A stretch of DNA of 64,000 bases. It comes from Pithys albifrons albifrons (Eukaryota > Chordata > Aves > Passeriformes > Thamnophilidae). Position 1 is the first letter of the stretch; each line of letters opens with the position of its first letter. Positions 35,071-46,700 of this stretch are shown one piece after another. The notes under the pieces are model-generated. The model had not been told where the DNA came from. It was given only the letters and a program-made list of their open reading frames with translations, and made no database searches. The translations under genes and the position numbers were made by a program. The stretch is from NCBI RefSeq assembly GCF_047495875.1, contig NC_092458.1:4113939-4177938 (forward strand), given 5' to 3'.

Positions 35071-35829
35071 ATATTATTAAAAATCATAAAAGCTAAGAAG
35101 AAAACTATCAGAAAACTTTCTGAAAATTCATGTCAGAATAGATATTACATACAAACAACTTTTTAAAGTCATTTCTTCTTAAATTATTTCACTTTAAAAC
35201 AAATAATTGGAAAATATAAAGGAAGGAGGTAATCTCAATCAATGTACAAGACCTGAATCAAGATATAAATAGCAAAAACCTAACCTGAAAAATTCCCATC
35301 ATGTATTCAGCATATGTGTATGATCGAAGAAGTAAAAAGTAGGAAAAAAATAAATATGTGAACATATCAACAACAACATGCTTGTAAAGCTAAAGAAAAT
35401 AAAACAAGCAGCCAGGAGGATAACACTAGAGTGAAATAAAGTTCTTGTATTGGAAATTTTACCATTATATAAGAATTTTATTCTAAAATAGTAGTCCCTA
35501 TTAAAAAAAAAAAGGAGGTATTTTTTAAAAATGATGCCCCAAAGCTGTCATGGTTAAATACAAATTGAGAATGAACATTAAAAATTAGAAAACTTTATTT
35601 AAGAAAAAGAAACTGTATACAAATATTGAAACTAACAACTAAAATGTGTTGTTCTAAAAGAAGACTTAGAGAAACATTTTGTCCTAGGAAAGTGTTTAAC
35701 CCCATAATAACATACTCAAATAAATTCCATTGCCAAAACCAAGAAGCCTTCCAAGATTCTGTATAGTTAAAGATTATTTAGTATAAGGAATGTCTGACTA
35801 AGATAAAATCATAAGATAAAACTACCTCA
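35071..35829. other. A-rich DNA, no gene recognised
   Basis: Strongly A-rich on the plus strand, with no recognised exon, RNA gene or repeat. It may contain further eroded upstream CR1 sequence. Confidence 0.35.
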
Positions 35830-36960
35830 CTGTGCAAAAGTTTTGGAGTGTCTCACATGAAACTTTTTGTAACAGAAGCCACTGCTCAGGAGCTCTTTCA
35901 GTTGGAATGTTAATAAAAGAGTTTTCAAATAAATTAATAGAATGAATACCAGCAGACTTCCAGAAACAGGAAAATGAAATATGAAAGTGCTGAGCTGTTA
36001 ACTGTAGTGTGTAATTTATCACTTAAAATTTCCTTTCTACCAGAGAGTTGAAAATGGCAAAAGTGATACAAATTTTTTTAAAAGGGCTTTGGAGAACTAT
36101 AAAATGGTATCTGCACTCAGCAAACTGTTGAACCTATAACAAAGAATAAATGAGCAAATATGATGTAGTAGAACACCAACACAGGTTCTTTAGTAATGCT
36201 GCACAAATGTAGTGCATCTCTCTATATAGAAGGTGATAAAGTAGATAGAGATAATGATTGATTTATCTACTTGGTTTTCAAAAATAATTTTGAGAAACTA
36301 TATCTGTAAAAGAGGATGCCATAGTACAAGGGATTAACTCTTCCTGTAATTATCAATAAGTTCTTAAAGAAGAAAAAACGTTGTTGGAAAAGGATAGATC
36401 CATGGAAATCAATGCTACTGAACATGTTCCTGAGTGATCTGGGAAAAAGTATGATGGTTACCAATTTAATTGATGTGGTGTTTTTCAAGGAAGTAGGACC
36501 TATAATTCAGTATGACAGCTTAAAAGATATTATAGTGGTGACTGACTGAGGGATGAGATGCCTAAGGTAATTAAAAGCAAAGTACCATGAAATCAGAGGA
36601 CCTACACTGGCTATTGGCATCAGGAAAGATTTGAGCAGTTGTGCTTAGAATTTGCAAGAGATGCTCAAAACTTAATAGGAAGGGAAGAAACAAAAGCCAG
36701 TATGGTATACCTTATTGTATAAACCCACACATCATATTCTTTTGTGCAGTTATTCCCCAGGCACTTATCATTCTTCTATATCAACCAGGATATAGTACAG
36801 CTAGACAAAGTACAGCGAAGAGGAGCAAGTATAAAGGGATTTGGAATAAGAGAGGAAAAAAAGAAAAGAGCTCTCCAGTTTACAAAATAAATGACTATCA
36901 CAAGATGGAGCTGCATATAGAATCATGAAAACCAGGGAAAAGTTGGCCAGAGTGTAATAT
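35830..36960 (+). mobile_element. Very old CR1/L3-type LINE fragment
   Basis: Weak but ordered similarity to a CR1-clade reverse-transcriptase region is readable. TTAAAAGGGCTTTGGAGAAC (about 36080) is followed by a GAACACCAACACAGGTTCTT segment and then TGATTTATCTACTTGGTTTTC, the motif A region. CTGAGTGATCTGGGAAAAAG lies near 36431 and CTAGACAAAGTACAGCGAAG near 36801. The order matches CR1, and no continuous frame survives. The heavy divergence compared with every other CR1 in the window points to a much older, perhaps pre-avian, insertion. Confidence 0.6.
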
Positions 36961-37208
36961 GCAGCAGTGCACAAGAAGGACAGTGACATTTCCATACAGT
37001 TTTTCTAAATCATTACTTCTACTTGGCATAGTTTTAAATTAATTTTCTGTAAGTTTAGTATGGCAGATTTTATGCTGTTATATAGACACTTGAAAAGACA
37101 AAAGTACTGTCTAATTTCAGACTGCTTTAGAGTTTCTAAAAGATTTCCTGATGTTAATTCTATGTCTTTCTGAGGTTTCTCAGTGTATTAGATCGGAGTA
37201 TACTATGT

Positions 37209-37834
37209 TGTCCTAGTTCAGCAGGAGGGACCAGCTAACCCTGTGTGGGGGTGATCAAAGCTGTGTATTCTACCCCCTCTATTCATTCCCCAAGGTCAAT
37301 GGGCCATTAGCAGCAGCTGCCCAGGGAGTCATTGGCACCTTCACACTCAGCCTGAGGGGGCGGAGCTGCCAATGGGCCATCAACAGCTCAACACCCCCTG
37401 GCTCCCAGAGTTAATCACCCATTGTGTGAGTCCCCGCCCAGGGGGAGGGACTGGGTGCTCCCTGAGGGTACATAAGTGGTGGGTAAGAAGACCTCGGGAA
37501 CCTCTCGTCGGATCCAGAGGAGCAGCAGGACCTCGACAGGAGGAGATCACCGCTCTCGCCCAGACCACAGCCCTCACCTGCACCAACAGGTTTTTCATTT
37601 CCTTCTGCTCTGGACTTGGGGGAGCCACAGGGGTCTCAGCACAAGGGCTGACAAACCCCTTTGGGTTTGTGCCCCAGGACACTGGGTTATACTGCTGGGT
37701 TTTGTGAGTGGAAAGCAGTTTCTCTTTGTGTCAGTCTATTTATTGTAATATTATTATTAAATTTTAGCCTCTGACTTATAATCTCTCTCGTGGTGAGTTC
37801 ATTTTCCCTGTTGGTTCACCTTTAAACCAGTACA
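37209..37834 (+). mobile_element. Solo LTR, family C copy 3
   Basis: The 626-bp element is closely similar to C2 and has the same orientation, with a perfect TATGT duplication at 37204-37208 and 37835-37839. It begins TGTCCTAGTTCAGCAG and ends TTTAAACCAGTACA; the terminal GTACA differs from GCACA in C2. It has the same TACATAAG promoter region and ATTATTAAA near 37753. Frames of 90-111 codons on both strands are LTR by-products. Confidence 0.92.
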
Positions 37835-37839
37835 TATGT

Positions 37840-38167
37840 ACACTCCATCTTCCCTTAAGACAATCAATATACTGCTCTCAGTGCAGTGAGATTTTTTTTA
37901 AACACAAAGACCACTAATTCCAGAGACCTTTTATTTTTTTTTTCAATTTGAGTTTAAATTTGAACTTGGAGCTTATTAAGCAACATGAAGGGAAGAAAAG
38001 TAACAGAACTTTAAATGCAAACCCCACAAACACATTGAATCATTAACCAAAAGTGATGTTAGACAACACAAATTAGCTTATTTGCTTAATTTTAACATGC
38101 ACAGGTTAAGAAGATACAAATCTGTTAAATAAGATAAAATACCTCTTTTTTTTTTTCCAGTTAGGAA
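37840..38167. other. Unassigned AT-rich spacer
   Basis: Nothing recognisable between solo LTR C3 and the CR1 fragment that follows, apart from T-runs. Confidence 0.4.
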
Positions 38168-38565
38168 AAGGGCTGTGGAGGTGCTGATTGACAGCTGGCT
38201 CAAAAGAGAGGATTGTACCACTGTATTCAGCTTTGGTGTTGCCTCGCCTTGAGTACTGATTACAGTTCAGAGCCCTACCAGTTAAGAGTCCTCAAATCAA
38301 TCCAGGGAGGGCAGCAAACCTGGTGAAAAACATAGAAGGAATGTCTTAGGAGAAGTGGCTTAGACTGGACATTAGGAAGCATGTCTTTGCCAAGACGAAG
38401 GTGGTCAAAGAGTGGAACAGGCTCCCTGGAGAGGTGGTTCATGCCCCATGGTTGTCAGCAATTAAGAGACATTGCCCTTATCAACATGTGTTAACTTTTG
38501 GTCAGTCCTGAAGGGGCTAGGCAGTTGGATTCTAGTCCTCTTCCAGGTGTTCTATTCTATTCTAA
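38168..38565 (+). mobile_element. CR1 LINE 3' fragment, internally deleted
   Basis: Starts within the reverse-transcriptase frame (GTGCTGATTGACAGCTGGCT, a CR1 ORF2 motif), jumps to CTTGAGTACTGATTACAGTT and then to the 3' UTR (GGACATTAGGAAGCATG, TGGAACAGGCTCCCTGGAG). It ends TTCTATTCTATTCTAATT, a degraded tail. At least two internal deletions separate these blocks. Confidence 0.78.
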
Positions 38566-40093
38566 TTGTAGGTGTTTACAAAGTTTCTAAGTAACACCCA
38601 ATGGAAAAAAAAATAATTTTTGAGCATTTTATGAAATTCGAATGTTTGGCTTGGGTGTTCAAGGCATTGCAAATGAGAGAAAGCATGGAAAATATTATGT
38701 AGGAAATGCTGGTTTTTTAGAGGAATACAATGGAATTTCTGTTGCTCCTCATTAACTATTTTTATTTTAGGTCTGAAAATCTTTTCTATTTCTTCCATTG
38801 TAAGTGAATGCCGAATGTAAGAAGAAGAATTTCTAGTGTTCTGTCTTCTACAACTGAAGTACTATCTGTCTACCTACCTAAACATGTCCAGTGTTTAAGC
38901 TAAAGATTTCCTGGGTGAATATCAGCATGTCGGCATCTTACCACTACTGAGGAATAAATTACTCACTTGGATATCTCAGCATATAAACCACTTTGCAGTT
39001 TCATTTCAAATTGAACTGAAAGGTTTTATACAACAGCTATTGATATTCAACTATTGATATTCTCAGTACTCTGCAAAATTTTACATTCACAACCATATTA
39101 CTGACTTTCTTGGAATAGCTTTTTTTCATAAATATGGAATAAGAAGAAAGGAAGATGATAGGTTCAAAACTGAGTGACTGTTTGTTCATTTTTGCTATAT
39201 ATATGTTTTGGATATAACATTTTCAGCAGTAAAAATAGCCAAAGGATGTACTACTTAATTCTAGAACCAGGAGCTAAGATGAAAAAAACCCAATATATGA
39301 AAAAATCCCAAACACTATAAAAGGGGACAATGTAATGGAAAAGATGGAAATCCAAATATCTCCACTTACAGATAATCTAGGAAGAAAGTTATTTTTAATG
39401 CCGAAAGGATAGGAAAAAACCCTTAACCTATGATTAGAATATGAGAAATGGAAAAAGTCCACTTTGACTGTACAAATTCAATATTAGCTTCCAACTGAAA
39501 TTTGTGAGCTGGATGGAAGAGGCCTAGCAAGAATTTACCCCCCTTTAGAAATACCTGTTCATAACTTACGTAAATGTATTCATCAGTGAGGGCCTAAGAA
39601 GAGATTAAAACCAAACCAAAACTAAACAAAAAAACCCAAACAAAAAACAACTAAAAAAAAACAAACAAAAAAAGAAACCTCACTGTGGATCAAAAAAAGG
39701 AGGAGTCTTTTCTGTAGCAGGCAACTAATAAAAGCTATGAAGAACAAGTTGAATAGTTTGTGAATGCAATGAAGGTTGGATAAGAAATATTCTGAGGTAA
39801 CAACACAGTGAAATACCTGAAATGTAACTCATCTTCTGACATTGTCTTTTAACATATATGCAATGTTCTCCATGAATTTACCAAGTTGCATATTAAAAAA
39901 TATGTTATGCTTTTTCTCACCATTGCAATTAGAAAACTATTTCAATACTTGAGTGATTAAAATCCACTTATGCTGAAATGGTTTTGTATCTCCTTGGTAA
40001 AAGAAGGCAAAATGCACCGTCATCTCTCTTCTAGACTTGATTGGTTAGGCTGAACTGACACACTACCAATGAAAAATGCAAATAAGATTCTTT
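38566..40093. other. AT-rich DNA with an A/C-rich run, no gene recognised
   Basis: An A-rich run with CAAA/CCAAA units lies at about 39605-39680. No exon, RNA gene or transposon is recognised elsewhere. Confidence 0.4.
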
Positions 40094-40098
40094 GCCCT

Positions 40099-40720
40099 TG
40101 TTATGGGTTCACCCAGGTGGGCCTAGATTTGGGCTCTGAAATGTGGACTAGGCCAAAGCTGTCAGCTGACTTGAGCTGGGCTGAGCTAACAGCTGACCTC
40201 TTCTAGCCAGTAATTTTGTATTCCATACCACATTATGACATCATCTCCAGGGCAGTAGGAACCAGTGTGGGAGTGGTTAAGGCAGTCGCTTCTCAGCCCT
40301 CCTCTTGGGAGGACACACGATGCTGTCCCAGGGGGGATGGAGAGGACCAGGCCCACCACTGGCTCACAGGGTACCTCAGGAAAGTAAAATGCGTTGTTCT
40401 GGGTCTCTTCTTTCTGCTTGAGTTTGTCTCCCTGGGGAATAAGCTTCTTCTTAAGTAATGTGTAGTTAGGACAGTAGAATTTGTGTGTTAAGAAGTTGAC
40501 GTGGGGAACTTGTTGTTGTAGACTTGTGTGAGTGTATATTTGTACTCTCTTCTAATTGTCTATTTCTTTCTGTGAAAATATATGTAGTTTTAGTATAAAC
40601 GTGGTTTGAAGTGTTTTTTTTCCTTTCCCCTCTCTTTTCCTCCCTTTCCCTGGTGTTAGGAGGGAGGCTTTTCTCTCTGTGCTTGGGGGGGTTGGCAGTT
40701 GCTTATCTCAAACCAAGACA
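40099..40720 (+). mobile_element. Solo LTR, family B copy 2
   Basis: The 622-bp element runs from TGTTATGGGTTCACCCAGG to CTTATCTCAAACCAAGACA, with a perfect GCCCT duplication (40094-40098 and 40721-40725). The promoter-proximal block GTATTCCATACCACATTATG, then ACATCATC, lies at about 40218-40246. A T/C-rich stretch precedes the 3' end. The 80-codon frame at 40216-40458 recurs in B1, B3 and B4 with few changes, so it is a shared LTR-internal frame and not a host gene. No internal provirus sequence is attached. Confidence 0.94.
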
Positions 40721-40725
40721 GCCCT

Positions 40726-43700
40726 TTTTGAAAACAGGTGTGTTTTAATGAACACCAGAAGCATAGCCACACTATTTAAATAAATAACCAAGATTTTAAA
40801 AATGCATTACTTGGTAGAATTAGTAGTAATGTATGAAATTGATAGTATTTACGAGACGTGTGAAGCAAAACAGTATGAAAATGTTACATGCACCATGTGT
40901 TCCTCTCAGGAGGGAAAGAACATGCACATGTTAAATATGACAAAAGGCAGACTGCTTGCACCAATCAAACAGAACTGTGTTTGTGCCAGCTATTAAGGAA
41001 AAAGCTTTTTGCACTTCATTAAGAGAGGAGCTGTAGGAAAAAAAGTCCAAATTACCTTGAAAACATTTCCAAAGCTTGGGGAAAATGACCTGGTTATATC
41101 TGCTAATATCTCATATTCTGTCTGGTCTTGCCAGCATGATTTTTTTTTCTTTTGATTGCCTAAAATCAATTAAGATTACTTCTGAATATTTTTCCTGCAT
41201 AGCTAATCATGTAAAATTATACACTGGGGAGTAAATGGACCTCACACTCCACTTCACACATACCCATCTAGTGGGTAGGACAAAATGTAATGAATAAAGA
41301 AAACTATAGTATAGGAATCTTTAGGAGATTAGGGAATAGGTTTTTCTTTCACCCCATGTACATACCATTTAACACCTTTAGAATTACCCTGGACTTGCCA
41401 AAAGAAGATGGAAATCAGGCCTTCTATCTTGACAAAATTTGTAGTGTTCTCTTGAGAATTAGAACTAAATTAAAACTAATTTTCATTTAAAAATAAATTC
41501 AGAGTCAGTGTTTTTTCTGGTTTTTTTTGTTGTTGTTTTTTGGTTTGGTTTTTTTTTTTGTGTGTGTGTGTGCATGTGTGATTGTTTTTTCTGTTCATTT
41601 AAAGTTTTGATAGATACTTCAGGGAAATGGTATAAAAGTATGGGGCAGGACACATGGCAGCGAAATGTACAAGTTTTTTTGGTTTAATTTCCTATCAGAA
41701 TTTTTGAACTGTTTCCACTCAGCATTTCAGTATCCTATTTTGTCCCCTGAACTGACTATAAAACATGTTTCTGCTAAAATACACTAATTTTGTCGATGCA
41801 ATAAGCAACAGCACAAGAAAAATAAAAAATATATTTTTAAAGTCTTGTTTCACTTTCAAAATTTACCTTCTATGGTGATAACTGGACGTATCATTGAGAG
41901 TTAATTTTCTAGGAATTTGGGAGACAGTTTGAAGTTCAATAGATTTGCATTTTAATATGCCACAGGGAATAAGATGGGTACCTAGAATGTCCTGAATATT
42001 TTTCATGGTCTTGGATCATACAAGAGAAATTTTTGTATAGATTTCAACTTAGAAAAAAATCTCAAACCTTATTTCTTGACTTTTTGGATATCTAAGAATA
42101 TTAATGTATAATGGGACATTTTTATAATTTTCAAATATTTGTTTTTTAAAAGCATGAATTGAATTAATCAGAAAAATTATGTAAGAGCTATAACAGCAAG
42201 TACTAGTCTAGATATTCAAATAGATGAGCGATTTTCCACTACTTTACCAGGGTAAATCTCAAACTAACTTCTTCTATGGGCTGAATGACCAAAGAGTTAT
42301 CTTTGGTGTCTTTTTTACCTTTTAACTCATACTATAATTTATGTTTATATGTGACTATTGGCACAAGACACTCAACATGCACATACATGACTATGTTTTG
42401 CAACCCTGATCTTTAGAGTCTATTCACAGTGTGTCCAAATGAAACCATTCATGTAAGCTCTGCTTTGATTGCTTATCTTGAGCAGTTCAGAGTTATTTAG
42501 ACAAAATCAAACCGTATCATAGTAGCTACTTATTGTGTTCACACCTAGTCTTGAAAGTAGAATAATGTGGACACTCACTGAAAAACTTATTGAAATATTG
42601 TGAAGAAATGACAGTAGACTATCTTTTAGGAAAAAAACAACAACAACAACGAAACAACAGAATTAATCTGGAGGTCCAATACTGGAAGAATTTAAGTTTA
42701 ATTATCGATGCTGTCCCTCCATTCACTGCACTTCTACATCTGTTCATAGTTTAAGAATCATTAAGTGCAATTTTTTTTTTGCTACTGAAGATTTTCTCAT
42801 AGCAAAGTAATCTCTAAACATGACACAAACACAGAGCAAAAATATAGAAACATCTGCACTTTTCTGCATTAAATCTCAAAATGCAGTCCTTACTAAATCA
42901 TGTAATCACTAAATATTTTTTATTATCAGAAGATTCAATATTTTTTATTATCTAAAGATCCAATCTTTTCCTGCAACTGACAGGGGGGAAAAAAGTTATT
43001 TAATCTTCCCACTCCTCTTAGAATTGTAGAAACAAAACAACTGTCAGAGAGCAATCAAGAATAACCTCTGTCTGACTCATTTGCCAGCAGCAGAATTATT
43101 AAACCATGCAAACAATGGCCTTGACTTATTTGTCTGCATTGCAGCCAAAGGCAGGATTTGGAAAAGGTTACACAGAGAGTCACAGGGCAGTGTAAGCATT
43201 AAAATTGTCTTTCTTATCATATTGAATAATGTAGAATGATGTAATGAGACTTTCATTTCCAAAGCAAAAATAAAGACAACAGGACCACCAACAGAAGTCA
43301 ATTTTACTCAGATCACGGAAGTCACTGAGAATTCAATAGTGATATTTCTTCCATTTTTTTCTAAAAAAAAATAAAAAATCAGTCACCTTCAACGAACTCT
43401 GATCAAGGGCAGTATTTTGTTACTGATATTCTAAACCTTTAAAATTTCATCAGCTCTAACTTGTTATATTAGAACTTCCTTTCATTTCACAAATGAACCA
43501 CAAGTAACTGCTGTAACCACACAAAGAAACATAAAACACAAGAATAGAGATGAAAATATTTTCTTTTTTATTTGTATAACATATGAATCTCAAACGAAGG
43601 CAAAGCAAAATAAAGCAAGTACTTGTGTCAAGTATTTCTAATCCAATTTTCTGAGCCATGTAATTTCTTTCTGGGCTCATTTCCTACTACTACCAGCTGC

Positions 43701-46700
43701 AAAAATGCATATTAATGAAAATTTTTGGCAGAAATGGTATGATATTAGCAAGTAATAATTCAGACATACTAAGATAGGATAAGAAAACACACAATGAATA
43801 TTAAACACTTTTTGCTTCTCTGCAAGGCTTTGTGAAAGTTGACAAAGTGACAAAACAGCTGAGGCCAGAGGAGAAGTAAAATTCTTCAAGGTTAAAGCAG
43901 AAAAATAACTGAATGTCTTGTAGTTGAGCTTCTTCAGAGGTGTCACAGGGCCCTTTTGCTCAAGACCCCAGACTCAGAAAGTCTTGCTTCACCATGGGGA
44001 AAATAGAACACAACCACACTTCTCTCATTTTGTCTGAGTTTTGTTTCAGTGGTCATATTCTACTTTTGCATGAGGCCAGACAGAGGGATAAGCAATAGTT
44101 TTACTAATAACAGTCATATCCCCCTCTGCTACTCCGAGTTGAGACTTATATCTGTCTCATACAACTACCTGATGTAGATTAGACCTCCAGACATGTCTAG
44201 GCAGTCACTGGGTATAAGTTTGGGTTTGCCTGGTGTTCCCCCCCTTTTTTTTTTTCCCCATTTGTCAGTGATTTCTTTCTCTCTCACTTTAGTCTGGGAT
44301 TCAGCTGGCAAGTGAGAGGAAAAAGGTGATATTTTCCATCTCTTACCTCTCTAAACAGCTGCATTTAGAGGACTAAACTATCACCTTCAGACTGAGAATT
44401 CAATGTAATCTTACTATGCATTTATGCAGTACTTAGTCCCAGGACAGAGGATATGAATAAAATCTCTAAAATATATAGTAAAATGAATAAGAAATCAAGA
44501 TGCTAATTGTCAGAGGGTTCTGATTTATTAGAAAATCCTATTTCTGAGTATTAATTTATTTTGTCAGATGACTTTTATTTCCCATTTATTAAAAATTGTT
44601 TCTTGTTTGGTTTTGTTTGCTTGTCTGTATTTCTCCTTAAAACTTAACACTGAAATATAACTCATAATTTATTAAAATGTTTTATTTACATAGCTTCAGT
44701 TGTGGAATATTTGGAGATTGAAGACAATAAAAAAATTGTTCTTGTTTTGTCTGAGTCATATCTCAGAATCATAAACTATTCTCCTTTGATCTTCCTTCCC
44801 TGAAGACCTTTACTTTCAGAGGGACAAAAGAAGAAAACCAGGAAAGTCAATCAAAACTTCATAAGTTGTTATAAAACACAATAGTTATTACTTTCTGGTC
44901 AATGTCTGTAAAAATGTAGCACTGAGCAATAAAAGACAAAGCAGGCAGATTGGGCTGGTTTCACATTATTGACAAGAATATTGTTAAGGTATGGGTACCT
45001 TTAGGAATTCCTTTCTTTATTGAGATTTAACTGATAAATATTATTTCATTTAGATTTATTTCTACTGTTTACCCTACTGTATTTCTTTCATTACATTGAA
45101 ATAGTTAAAAAACCCAAACAAAATGAAACCCAAAAAAATAACACCCCCTCATTCCCCCCCTGCCAAACAACAAAAAAACCCCAACACAACAAACTTTATA
45201 CCTAAATATCACCCTAATTTTATAGTCAGGTATAACCATATTTTAACTTGTTTCCACATAACCACTACACATAATTTTTATATATACATTATCAAACTCC
45301 TATCCAAAATTCATCCTTGACTATCAGCTTTGGTTTCCTTCTAAACCCCTCCTAAATGAATACACCAAATAAACAGGAACACAAAAAATAATGATTCAAA
45401 ACAAGACTCACGTTGTAAAGTTAAATGCAAAGTTAGCAGGTATATCTGGTAGAATCAAGTGAAAACTGTGTTTAATAATGTCAGCTGGAAAAGATATAGA
45501 GCCTTGTAGATGCGTTTTATCATGTAGTTAATAATTATAAAAATGCAAAACCACTGAGTTCTACTGAGTGAGACAAGTGGCTTAGAAAGTGTTTCGAAAT
45601 AGGTGAAATTATTCACTTATGAATACAGCAGAAAAACCCAGTCCATATGTTCCAGCAGAGAGCTGATTCTGTCAAGACTATAAAATAGATGGACCTGCAA
45701 TATATAGTGAACAGTCTGAACAGTCAGATATATATAATAATTTTCATGATGTTACTTTGTGCCACTTAACAATGTTTGCCCCAAGAGAGGTTCCCTACTC
45801 TGCTGATGTTCTGGCCATTCAAGTAAAAGACATTTTGTCAGTTGTTTGCATTTTTTGAGTTTACAGTTTAATAACCAATATATTTCCTAAAGAAAATTTT
45901 CCAACAGAAATAAAAATGTAAATAAAACTAACATTTTTTCAATAATAAAATGCTAATTTCAGAAAAAAATAAACCCCAAACTTCCCATACAAAACAGTAA
46001 AACACGTTTCCTTTGATAGTAAGGGGCAAGGATAAGACTATTTTGAATGGACTAAAGACTAGGCAAATCTAAAATAGATATATTTACAGAGGAGTATGCA
46101 GCTGGGTTGTTTCTTTTGATGCTACTAGAATATAAGTTTTTGTTAGACATTTCTCAGTGGGTATAATCACAGTTGCCATCAAAAGAACAAAACAATTAGA
46201 GTAGTGCAGATCATCCAAGGGTGATTCTCTGAGCCCTCGTTATTAAAAATGCACAGAAAAAGAGCTTATTTCTGAGCAATAAGAAAAAAATGACTGGACC
46301 CAGGAATAAAAGTAGCAGAAGAATGAAGTAGAGGGGGAGGACAATGGAAGACTTGGATGGACTAATTTTTCTTGTTACCTGAGTTTACATAACATGTGAA
46401 GAAGAATCAAAAATGATGCAAAATTTAGACATGCATTATTTATACATATACATAGGTATTCTTGTCCATGTATAAAATATCTGTGCACACACATTTAAAC
46501 ATATGTGCACATACTCATACATATACCTTTTTGTTTGTATAAAGCCAAGCTAAATCAACCAAACAGAAAACAACACAGCAAATGGTGCAGAATGAATTCA
46601 TACCCTACCTGGAAAAAAAAAATAGTCCATTTTCCTAGCTGATAGTGAACAGGTAATTTAGGTGGGTAACCAGGAGAGATAAAAATCCCACCAGGATACT

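Noticed and set aside
34304..37834. A provirus bounded by C2 and C3
   Set aside because: Each LTR has its own matching 5-bp duplication, and no retroviral interior lies between them.
40216..40458. An 80-codon frame repeated at 28752, 40216, 54633 and 63023, looking like a conserved small protein
   Set aside because: It lies at the same place in all four family-B LTRs, so its similarity follows from shared LTR ancestry. It spans promoter and R-like sequence and shows no sign of selection that can be judged here.
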